Source: Aspidiotus rigidus (Eukaryota > Arthropoda > Insecta > Hemiptera > Diaspididae). Taken from it: a DNA stretch of 64,000 nt. The notes beneath the pieces are model-generated. The model saw only the letters and a list, made by a program, of their open reading frames with translations, was not told the origin of the DNA and searched no databases. Made by a program: the position numbers and the translations under genes. Shown here piece after piece: positions 34,750 to 45,700 of the stretch. The stretch covers positions 4,813,001 to 4,877,000 of the forward strand of contig JAVHKY010000030.1 in the NCBI GenBank assembly GCA_035079385.1, written 5' to 3'. How positions within the stretch are numbered: position 1 is the first letter of the stretch; each line of letters opens with the position of its first letter.

Positions 34750-35587
34750 ATGAAAAAGTTCATCGAATTAGCCAGCATCTTGATACTTGTTTTTAAAATG
34801 GTTTCTGTAAAAGGTGCGCCTGAAATCGAAATAAGAGGCGCTACCACAATAGAATTAAGTAAGTTCAATATGACTGTGTGCGATATAAGATTCCATATTT
34901 CATGTAGGATGGCGGAGAATTTACGCTCGCAGAAAGGGTTGGCGATTTCTCAAACAAAGATGAAAAAATTTTTCTCGTTACAAGTTTATGAAAATGGTTT
35001 TCGTCACTCAGTTTCGTGACACGCTTCACTACCCCAATTTTTTTTAGAGACGTTCGTAACTGAAAAGTTCCCAGCTTCGACTTCCAGATTCAGTATTATT
35101 TCTATAATTTATCGTTACGCGCGTCCTTGAATAGATATAAAATTTAGGAGTTCCCTTCTTGTCTAATTAAAACTGCATTCGCTTACGAGTATAATTTCCC
35201 TAGTATAGAGAACTTTGATGATAGCTTTTTAACCGCATTTTTTAGAATCATACAACGAAAACAATCATTTTCAATTAATGTATTTCATTTCATGAATTAA
35301 AACTCGAATATTTTGACAATATAGAAAGCGGCGAATCGGCATGTGCAGACGATGATAATCCACTCCCACCTAGTGATCAAGGATCACGAGATCAACTATG
35401 CATAGATGCAAAAGGAAGTAGTCCTAGCGATGAGACAATGAAAAATACTCAGGTGGCCCTCATCGATGGTACTCGCAGAAACGTTATCGTATGTGTAGAT
35501 GGAACAAAAATGTTCTGTATGTATAAATTATCCTACACTACTCCCGCTGGTAGAGAGAAGTATAGAAAAGTAGTTACTAAAGGATGA
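34750..35587 (+). CDS. Small secreted protein of unknown function, 123 aa, two exons
   Basis: Exons 34750-34858 and 35325-35587 join in phase 1 through a consensus donor (A|GTAAGT) and acceptor (ACAATATAG). The ATG at 34750 opens a signal peptide (Lys-Lys, core LASILILVF, likely cleavage after VKG or nearby). The mature part is acidic then basic. It has four cysteines (SACADD, QLCIDA, IVCVDG, MFCMYK) and a Gly/Arg/Lys-rich end (AGREKYRK). No membrane segment. The family is not recognised. Exon one also stays open across the donor to 35019, but the spliced reading gives the longer, cysteine-containing product. A candidate poly(A) signal ATTAAA is at 35673-35678. A secreted effector or immune peptide is possible, not shown. 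Confidence 0.72.
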
Positions 35588-35725
35588 AATTAATATTGAC
35601 ACTTGTATTTTTGTGAGAATTGAAAAATCAATGCTCCATGATCTGTTATGTGCAAAAGTTTTCTGAATGACCATTAAAACATTCATATTAGTATTAGATT
35701 TGAATTTCTTTCAAGAGAAGATGAA

Positions 35726-35842
35726 TAGTGGTATAGCCGGGGGGTGATTAAAAAGGTGAATTCCTTTCTTGACTCCGCTTTTCATCAAAATAAGCTTGCA
35801 ATGTAACTGAAAATATCTTCCTCGGGTCCTGGCTCCACCATT
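35726..35842. mobile_element. Short MITE related to the CAGTGGCGTAGC family
   Basis: Left end AGTGGTATAGCCGGGG and right end CCTGGCTCCACCATT are imperfect inverted repeats. About 117 bp, non-coding. It lies 140 bp after the secreted gene's stop codon and may affect its 3' end. Confidence 0.55.
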
Positions 35843-37729
35843 CAGAAGAGTAAAATATGAGTTCATAAAATGACGCTCGCTGCTCACATATGCTTCTGAG
35901 TCCTTCTAAAAACGTACATGTGTACAGTTCGGAAACGTAGAACTTTCTTCGAATTAACTCTACAATTTTTTAAAGACTCATTTCTAGTTATACTCAACTG
36001 TGGCTCATCGGCGAAATTTTTATAAATTAGCATAAAATTTAAGACCTTCCCTCGTCCCAAGGTCAACAAAGCATTTAATATTTAATTTAGCCTAATTTTC
36101 AAAATTTCGTAAGTGTTACTTTACAGACACAGTATCTACTGATTTCTTCTGAATCCCATCCCTCATTATATGTTTGCAGGCCAAGTAAATTTTTTCATAT
36201 CCCACATGGCTGAAAGCTCAAAATATTTCCTGGTTAAAAGTATGAAATGAAGGTCAAAAGGATATTTTTCTAATAAAAATACCCTTAGAACAGGTTCTGT
36301 GCATCTTAATCGATATACCCTGAGTGAAAGTGATTCCCCAATGATGTTATAAAATTTACTTTCGAGTCTGAATTTTGTAAACTTTTAAAAGCAGACTGAA
36401 AAAAATTGCAGCTCTCTTCGTTCTTCCATGAATCGTGTTCAAAGCCTTTCCTGCCCTCTCCTTCCCTCATGTACGACTCGATGGTAAATTTGGTAATTGT
36501 TTATGTCTGTAACATTGCGTAAGTTTAATTTTGTCGAATGAGAACCAATGAAAATTAGTTAATCATATTTTTTTCCAATTTAAAAATAACAATAGCTAAA
36601 ATTTTAGGAGCATCTGTTTTTTGGTATGTGATTCATTACTTTGGAAATATTTGTAATCATTTCTTGAAAAATTTTAAAAACAATTAATATTACGCAGTTC
36701 ACTTTTAAACTGCGAACACTTGTGTGCAACATTTAACTTGGTACAGTTTTAGAAAAAAAATTTTTATCTCGATTGTTTTTTTTTTTTTTTTTTTTTTTGT
36801 CTCCGTATAATGCACGTTTTGAGTCAATGCTGGTCTATTCTAAATTTGTAGGTTCGTGATAAAATGTGTATTCTGTAAAATATAACTTTGAGGTCAATTT
36901 TTAAATACTTCTTCAAGCTATAATATTTACGGAAAGGGGGGGCGTCATGAGAAAAATGTTAACTTTGGAGCGCGATTCTTGAACTAGAAGAATTGGGACT
37001 AATAAAGTTTACTTGTTGATCTATATATACTTGAAGAAGGGTCTATTTGTGTATTTGTGTTAGATTTTACTCCATATTTATACATATCTTGATTTTATGT
37101 CAGGTGATTATTCTCCTGATAATAATCGGTAGGCCGTTCGAAATGTCAGGGTAATAAAAATTTCGATTTTGAAGTTGACTAGAATTGTGCTTATATTTTA
37201 TTTTTAAACGATTTTAGTGTTTGTATACAGACTTGATTGAGGCGAGTAGGAACTTGTTCTACTACGGGCATTTCGTTCGTGGGGGTTGACCGGCATGGAG
37301 AAGGGTAAGACGCAATTGTGGTGTCAAAAAGTCAAGGGATTTCGATTAGACTAGAGACTAGAGAGAGAACTGCACAGCTTAAAAGTAAAAAACCTTCAAA
37401 TCCTCTTCCTGATGTATATAGGTGAAATTAAAAAATTGTTTTGTTCCAAGTCCCAAAGTAGAAAATTGAATCATGTATATGAAAATATTGAATCATGTAC
37501 AGTACCTATATGTCTTTAAAAGATTTTGATGTATCAAACATCGGCGTTTTATTAGTAGTAGCCAGCTAAAAACATAGGCGAATTTTCGCTGATAAGAGAG
37601 AAAATAAAAGCCAGTTTTATTTACACCTTTAAAAGCCTTGAGTGAAATTTGATCAGCTTTTTTTATTTTTTCTAATTCTATAAAAACAGAAAAATTGATA
37701 AAAATCACAATAACATAATAGGTACAATA
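35843..37729. other. Gene-free AT-rich stretch
   Basis: Contains a long T-run (about 36776-36799). No supported gene and no clear element. Confidence 0.55.
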
Positions 37730-38112
37730 ACACTACTGAACAGCCCTGTTACAAAGATTCTATTACGTGATTCTCGGATACTTTTCCACGCTGAACACGA
37801 ATCCGTTGTCCGTTTTTTGCTAGCACGTTACAATTCTTAGTAATCACGATAAATATTCACGTAATCATAACAAATATTCTCGTCTACTTGCCGCGCGCTG
37901 TCGCGAAACGTAACAAACGTTTTCGATAGGGACGCTGCTATCGACAATGTGTTTCGCGACGACGCGCGGCAAGTAAATGAGAACTTTAATCGTGATTACT
38001 AAAAATTGTGACGTGCTAGCAAAAATCGGACAACGTATTCGTGTTCAGCGTTGAAAAGTATTCAACAATCACGTAATAGAATCTTTGTAACAGGATAGCT
38101 GTTCAGTAGTGT
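37730..38112. mobile_element. Near-perfect palindromic MITE, 383 bp
   Basis: Almost the whole element folds on itself: the left arm from ACACTACTGAACAGCCCTGT matches the right arm ending ACAGGATAGCTGTTCAGTAGTGT. Arms include TTGCCGCGCGCTGTCGCGAA, and the centre lies near TCGATAGGGACGCTGCTATCGA. AATA on both sides (37726-37729 and 38113-38116) may be a 4-bp target duplication. No coding capacity. A transcript would form one long hairpin. Confidence 0.88.
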
Positions 38113-38219
38113 AATAATTATTCCTTATTTCAATTTTTAAGAATTTTAATAATCACTTTTGTTACTTCCTCAAAATCAAGTCTATAAAGATTGAATATTG
38201 TTTAGCGCCTAAGTCTACA

Positions 38220-39405
38220 GTCATCCAATCAAGATGAACAAAAATTTGAGAATACTCCAATTTTCCTGATCGTTTTTTCTGAAAGTACATTTCTGCATGA
38301 CATCGATCAGCCACAAACTATAGCTGAATTTAGCCAAACGTCGGTTTAATTTTCCCAAAAGTCATATTTTTCAAGGTTGTAAGGTTAGATTGCCTTTTGG
38401 GTGCAATATTCTATCGATTATAGCAATGTATCAATTATATCTTCAACTTAGTGTAGCCTAGTATACAATATAATTATAATATTATTTTCACATATTTTTC
38501 ACAAGGTCAAATTATTAAAATTGATTTTAATAATCAATTAAATTTAATAGATTAATGGTTTCAAAAAATTGAGAATTGAAAATGTTATACAAAGAAATTT
38601 TTTATTCAAAAAATAAAATATTGAATAAAATATGATATTTTTATAACACAATTAATATTAAAAATTACTATCGTTATAATAATTGTATTTAATGATAACA
38701 TTATTTCAAAAATTTCATCATTGAATGTAATTATATAAAGATATGATATAAATTCTAATATTATTTGTGTTAAGAATATTATTTATTAAAGATATTTCAT
38801 CTTTCAAATAAACAAAAACTTTATCATTACTTCCATGTAACATTGGAAATTTTTATTTTCACTTCATTGAAAAAATAAATCTACAGAATTCAAATAAATG
38901 AATAATTAAATTAATATAATGAAGTTTAATTTGGTGAATAATTTGTGAAATTATTATTATAAGTATATTGTATGCTAAGCTATTCTAAACCAAGATTATA
39001 CATGTAAAAATGAAACTTTGTTAGACCCTGATACCGAGTCTCTAATGAACGATCTTAACTCACGCACAAAATGCAAATCAATTGACACTCGTTATATCTA
39101 TTCTTTATCTTATACCAACTACGTATACCTACAACCATCTATTATGTCTGCGAGTGCCAAAGTAGTGCGAGTACATACTTACGAGTTATATTGATGAAAT
39201 CGATACATAGCTATAGAATTGACAGAGTATGCCAAAAGTCAATCTAACCTTACAACCTTGAAAAATATGGCTTTTGGGAAAATCTAACTCACCTTTGGAT
39301 TAATTCAGCTGGTTTGCGGCTGATCAATGTTGTGCAGAAATGCACTTAAAGAAAAAACATCAGGAAAATTGGGATTCTTTTATACCCTATGTGAAAGATA
39401 CCTAT
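38220..39405. repeat. Inverted repeat, arms about 180 bp, around an AT-rich core
   Basis: About 38220-38395 (ATCAAGATGAACAAAAATTT through AAGGTTGTAAGGTTAGATTG) returns reverse-complemented at about 39230-39405. The core is nearly pure A/T and includes a 125-bp repeat shared with 61636-61758. Probably another long-TIR non-autonomous element. Confidence 0.75.
39032..39159 (+). repeat. Dispersed repeat, copy 1
   Basis: Runs from TACCGAGTCTCTAATGAACG to GTCTGCGAGTGCC. A similar copy in the same orientation lies at 61636-61758. GACACTCG near the centre and CGAGTGCC at the end are partly inverted. Confidence 0.65.
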
Positions 39406-41560
39406 TCTCCAATTTCTGTGCATCTTGATTTTAAAAATTGATATAAGAAATACGAGTAAATCTTCTGAGATTCTTATCTATTTCCTCATTTTGCTGGAGT
39501 TGGGGAAACTAAAAAAAAAAGCTGAATAATAATTTGGCTCACGACTTATGAAGGTGTAAATGAAGCTGGCTTTCAGCTCCTCTTTTATCGGAGAAAATTC
39601 GACTCGGTTTTTAACTGGCCACAATATTATTTTAATAATTGATACATCAAAATTTATATTTTGAAGACATAAACATGATTCAATGATAATAAAGTATTAA
39701 GATGAATAAATTAACGGACAATAAAGAAGTTTTTGTATTGAAAATTTAATAAAATTATTATTCTAAATTTAAAATTAATAATTATTTTTATTTCGAATAA
39801 ATTCATTATAAAATAATAATTCAAATAAAATCAGTAAACTATCAATGTTAAAGAGTAAAAATATTCAAATTATTGAATTAAAATAAAATGAATATTCTTA
39901 AAATCAAAGTCAATTTTTTTGTAACCTAACCAAAATAAAATATTATTGAAATAAATTCTTGAAATAATAGCTGAAAAAATAAATTCATTAGGTGTTAGAG
40001 AATGATATTAATTTAATAAAAATTATTTAAAAAATCTTGTTTTTTTTTAAGAGAGAGTATAACACTAATTTTTCAACTAAAGTTTATTTTAAAAAATAAT
40101 TATATTTATTAGATAAAATTAACCAACAATTAATTTTAAATTTGAAGAGCGTAAGAATACAGAGTTGCCAACAAGTTTTATCAACATTTCTCAGCCTAGT
40201 GCCCAGTGCACTAATTGTACGCTCCTGAAATAGGTCAAGGTCATTGCCGACGTCATACTTGCATAGCATCTTGTCTCCCAGATTTTTGTCTGAAACATAT
40301 TGAAACAAAAAAAGGAAAAAGAAGGAAAGGAATTGTTGAGCTGCTAGCTATATATTCAGGAAGTAAGACTTAGGCTCTTTTTCACTCTTATGAGGATTCG
40401 GCTAGCGCAGACCCATATCAGTATTTGAGAACGAAGGGGGCATGCAGTAATCAAAATGGTTGAATTTTTTGTCTTCTCATGAAGGAGTTGTAGAAATATA
40501 AATACATAATACAACATTTTTTTGACTCGATATTTCTCTGTATTTTTTCTGCTTGTTTTTGCGGGAAAACATTATTATCTGAAGGTCATTCGACTAGATA
40601 GGCGCGGACTTTATTAGTTTTCAGAGGATGCGCCCTCAGTTGTAGTAGCGGACTGCTTACTAAACCAGAGGATGAATGGTAGTTTTGAGACGACTTTTTT
40701 TATGGTCATCTCGTGAAATTGACGATGGGAAAAAAGGTCATCCTCCTCTGAAGAAACATGGCAAAATTCATTTTTTCAGGACGGAGTTACTGCAAATAGT
40801 GAAGAAGAAATAAATTGAACAAACGATTTGAGCCTTCTCTCAGCATACATTCCTCATTGCTATGAAAGGAGGTGCCGTACCGTTCTTTGAAAATGAAAAT
40901 GTGTTACGATACCCCATTTTGTTCCCTAGATCTTTGAAAATATTTTTTTGAGCGATAGCCGTTGTTTCCACGGAAAACTGGTAATTTAATGCATTCCCTT
41001 CGCTCTGATATTGTAATGAGTATAGGAGAAGTGAAAAACTCTAAAATATTATCATTATTGTTCTCGAGTAAATTGAAATTAAGATTTATTGCGTAAAACA
41101 TGTTTGCTGCAATATCATCGAACAGAGTAAATATTGGCTTGCATTTTTGGCTTATGGTCGGTATAGTTCACAAACTTGGCGTGTGAACCAGTGTACACGA
41201 CCATAAGTTCGAACAATTTTCAATTTACTTGCCCCGACGCTGCGGATTACGCGTATATCCGGCTGTAGTAAGTGGTAGGACGTACTCGTATTAATTTTTC
41301 AATGTGTAATTTTGAAGTAACGATCTCGTCTTGTACATACGATTAAACGAAGCTGCAAGGCGATTTGCAATCTTTTAACGAAATAAAATTTACTGCGGTA
41401 CCGCCCGTTCCAATCGAAGGTGGTACGCACATCGCATATTTTGCATCATTACGCGATGAATCAAGTTAAGTTTGGTGCACCACAAAGTGACTCATCATAA
41501 ACGCTTACGGGTCTCATTTGCGGTCACAGCCGCGAATCAAATTTACGCTTCTCTTCGCAG
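39406..41560. other. AT-rich, gene-free stretch
   Basis: 39600-40080 is extremely A/T-rich, similar in character to the core of the preceding inverted repeat. No supported gene. The last few hundred bases become less AT-biased. Confidence 0.55.
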
Positions 41561-41627
41561 GTGGCGATATCGTTAACGTACCACCACGATATAATATGTT
41601 ATGATATTGGCATATTTTGCCTTCGAG

Positions 41628-41868
41628 CAAAATTTATTATAAAATTTGTCGTAACGGTTGCTCAGAATTTTTAACATATCTATACTTAGACAATATTGTA
41701 CGATTCGTACCTATTAAGGATTGCGACATCTTGATTGAAAAGAAATTGAGTAGTGTAGTGCAAGGATGTCAGGATAGATCGGAGGTGACGTTTCCAAATA
41801 GACCAGCCACGGGCTATGACGAGTTTCTTAATAAAAATCTCGCATACGATACCTACGTGTACGCTTGA
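41628..41868 (+). CDS. Uncertain ORF/exon, about 80 aa, unknown protein
   Basis: An open frame to TGA at 41866-41868 with a possible acceptor TTTTGCCTTCGAG just before it. It encodes a soluble, cysteine-containing sequence (KICRNGCSEF, IKDCDIL, VQGCQDRSEV, FPNRPATGYDEF). The frame has no ATG near its start, so it would need an upstream exon, which I did not find. The protein is not recognised. Confidence 0.3.
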
Positions 41869-42030
41869 GAGTCGAAGCTCGTCAATGTTGCTCTCGCGGA
41901 TCACGCCCTCTAATTAATCAGTCATTTTAACGCTCGAGTACATTGATTGTCATGGCGTGTGAAATGTGTAGTGTTGTGCATCACATCTGGAGAATAGAAT
42001 TGATCGAATTATGATTACATCAGCGTTATC

Positions 42031-42427
42031 ATGAATGACGAGCGGAAGGCTTCTCGAGAAGAGAATACTGGTACTGTTAAGAAGAAAAGAAGCGTTACGC
42101 GAAGATTGCGAGCTCTTTTGAGGTAGCACGAAAAGACTTGAATTTTTGGAACGAAAAAGGAACAGATTTATGGAAGTGGTGGTGGGACGCGAAGACGAAT
42201 ATCACTCCGAGTCCGAACAAGCATATTTACTCACACACAAGACTATACACGTAAGACTACAAATGCAAGAGTCTAACATGTTTATGGAAATGGAGAATAG
42301 AATTTTTACTATTTCACCGCAAAATTTATCAAGAGATGCGTTATCTCTTAATAAATTTTCACTATACTTGAGAGTTTTTACAGCTTATATTAATGTACCT
42401 ACGAGATGTATGTTCGCGCACGATTAA
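42031..42427 (+). CDS. Uncertain ORF pair upstream of the acyl-CoA synthetase gene
   Basis: ATG at 42031 opens a 31-residue, very basic frame (KKKRSVTRRLRALLR) to TAG at 42124. A second frame, open from 42122 with ATG at 42170, runs to TAA at 42425-42427 and encodes a charged peptide rich in Met and Glu (SESEQAYLL, RLQMQESNMFMEMENR). The two overlap by a few bases. They could be parts of one disrupted gene, upstream ORFs or leader exons of the downstream gene, or chance. No family is recognised. Confidence 0.28.
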
Positions 42428-42731
42428 TTATGCATTTTCGTAGGACCCAGACGATAATCAGAATTTAGTCAACCTAGGTATGAGTTGTTTACAATCAAGG
42501 TTAACATGATTCTAGTTTCCTGCTAATGAGTTGAAGAAATCAACATTCTCTCGGTTTTTTGAAAGAAGATCATTCGGTTTCCCAGAAGACGGTTTTAAAA
42601 TTGCACATTATGGTGGAAAAATTATCCATTAACGCGTTGGTTTCAACTAAATTTTCATGAAAAACGATATTGTTATCAAAATTTGATGTACCATAATATG
42701 GTCATATTTGTGCTGGCCGGAAAAAGATAAA

Positions 42732-45700
42732 ATGAATGATCACATCATTTACGGTGGTCCAGTTTCTGAAATTACGTTAAGCAATACCAATCAATCCTTG
42801 GGTACATACCTGACGCAAGCTTGCCACAAATATAAGGATAAAGTTTTCATGGTAAGTCTTAGGATAATTGATTTTTTTCATCCCACATGATCCTATTCAT
42901 GTGAAACACTCAGAATAAGACCTGTGGAAAATTTCTATTGTGATAATTGAGAAATTGGTTTGAAAAATGCTATCAGAAAGTAAAAGTTAGTGTTGGATGA
43001 AGGTTGAAAAATGTTTTTTTTTTTTTTTTTTTTTTTTTTAAGGACTCAATGCCATAATAAAACGGCTTTACCCATTGAGTTAATTGTAAGTATGGGTAGG
43101 TACTATGATTAGTTAGCTACAGAATTATCTCTACCTTGTTGGTACGAATGTAGTTCACTAAATCAGTCATCTCTTCGGTTCTGAGATCGGCGAACTCCCT
43201 CTTGCAAGTGTACTTTCGGCATTTAGTGAGAAGGTGGTGGGTTGTAACGATTTTTCCCGGGCAGTTTTCGCATATTGGAGGTGGCTCTTTTGTCAGGAGG
43301 TGCGGTAGGTGATTTTAGAGTGTCCCAGCAGCGTTCGGATTGTTGCTGTCTCTAGTGGTCTGTGAAATGCTTTAAACTGAGAATGAAAAGTTATTTTTAT
43401 TTATTTATTTTTTTCCCTTACAACGTCTATTGAAAAAAAAAAAAAATGCTAAATAAGGGCTTCGTTAATGAGTCTTTCTCGTCCTGAATTACAATAACAA
43501 AAGAAGAAGTAAAAAAAAGACCACAAAATAGAACAAAAGAGAAGGCGAACAGGGAGCAATTATGCACAGTGATGAAAAGTAAAGTCAATTAATAATAGTA
43601 AAAAAGAATGGAGTTGGATTGTGATAGTAGGAGAGAGGGCATTAATAGAGTGAGATGCTGAGAAGACGGAGAGATTTGTGATATGGAGGCAATTAAGTGC
43701 AGCGAAAAAACGTTGGATGTTGAAGTGTGTATGTAAAGAACGAAAAATGTTTTTTAAGGTAAGGTTATTGGAAAAGAAGGTGATTCAGGTTTGCAGCTAT
43801 CATGTCCCCTATATAGAAGGGGCCAACAGAAGAGATATGTGCAAGGAATTTAGAGAGTGAATTTCCGGTTTATGTAGTTTGACAATGTAAACCAGGGACG
43901 GTTGGGGATGGAGTTTTCAAGGTGGAAGTTTTGAGAGGATTGGCGAATGTTTTTACAGTAGTGCCTATGCCACCTGTCTTCTTTTTCTTCTCGGGCGATG
44001 CCTAAGAGATAATTCGAGCTAATGAAAGGGTATTTGTCGACAGACTGCGGTGAGCGGCCAGCTTTGGCTGCTAAATAAACTCGTTCATTGCCGACAGCGC
44101 CCTCGTGACTAGGAATCCACATGAATGAAGTATAAATATTATGAGAACGTAGGAGATGTTGAATGACAGTGGGGTAGGTTTTACGTTTGAAAGGCGGATT
44201 TGTAATTGCATGGAGCGCTGAAAGAGAGTCTGAAACGATGAGTATTTTGTTGTGAGAATGAGTAGATAAAGTAGAATGAAGCACGTAGTCGAGAGCCATG
44301 AAAATTGCAGCCAGTTCAACGTCATAAGACGAAGAACCGGGGTACATTTGAAAACTTTGTACAACTCCCGGGGGGGAGTCGTAAAAAGCTCCACCGCAAC
44401 CGGCTGCCGTCTTGGAAAGGGTAATTTTGAAATTTAGTTGAAATAAGTTCCAAAAATTGTTGAGGTATACTAACATTGTGTTCATATAAAAAAAATGTCT
44501 AAAGGCCAACCATGGAAGATTTGATAATAGGAAAGTTGTTTATAAGGGTAACCATCTATGGACGAGAGCTAGAGTGAAGAAGTTTTGAGTACTTTTTCAA
44601 TGTGCGAGATAGCGATGGTTTTTTTGAAGGATTGGAGCGCTAATTTTGGGAAACGTATGAGAAAGAGAGAATAAACTTTTTATTAGACCAGGAAACCAAA
44701 TGAGTACAGTATGGAGTTGTAAGGGAGGAATTTTCGCTTCGGCTTCCATAGCCGCGATTGGGGCAGTCTTGATAGGCGAAGGGCCTGATTTTAAATTACA
44801 TCTGGTTTATGTAGATTAGTGGGAGTGGCCCAACCGGTCCAGAACGCACCATATTCCATTTTGCTGTGGATAAGAGCGTTGTATGGCATGGACGGGATGG
44901 TTGGATCTCCACCCCATCGGGTGCTGGACAAGTCTTGAGAACATTTTTTCCCGAAGGGACGAAATATGTATTTTCCAGAAGAGACGGTTCTCCAAGTTGA
45001 TGGGGGAACAAATTGGAATTTGTTCACCGTTGAGGAAAATACACGCGTTCCCAAGGTTGTATACTCTTAGGGAAAAGAGAACGGAAACGCATTTCGGAAT
45101 GGATAAATGTAGGAGAAGACGGTCTAGATTTTCTTGTAAGATTGCTAAGGTATTTGAGATACTCGTATGTTGGGTGGTGGTAGCTACCTGAGAATGAGCA
45201 TGATAGACGACAAGGTCTTCTGCGAAGGAAAATATGGTAGTTAGTGATAGTATTTTAGGATGGTGAGTACGTATGAATTGAACAAAATGGGGCTTAGAGA
45301 TGAGCCTTGAGGCAGCCCAACATAAGTAATTGTAGCTATAGGAGGATAAGTAGCGTGAGTGAATATGCAGGTTTGAGGAGACACTAATTTGAAGATAAGA
45401 GAGGAAAAATGAAGAGGGATATTTAGGTTGTATAAAGTTTGTCTCAAAATGGGTAAGCTGACGGTAGGAAAAGGAGAATGGATGTCCAAAAACACACCGG
45501 GTAAGGTTGCTATGGAGGTAATTAGTGAAGTTGATTTGCGGCGGGAAAAGAGGTGTTCAACGGTTAGGCGTTGACCGATTTTATAATGGGAGCCTGGAAG
45601 AGTTATAAGATGAAGGATGAGATAAGTGCGTGAGTCTTTTGTGACCGGTTCTAAAGCGAGCAATTATCATTTTTCTCTACAATTGAGTTGATTTGACGAG

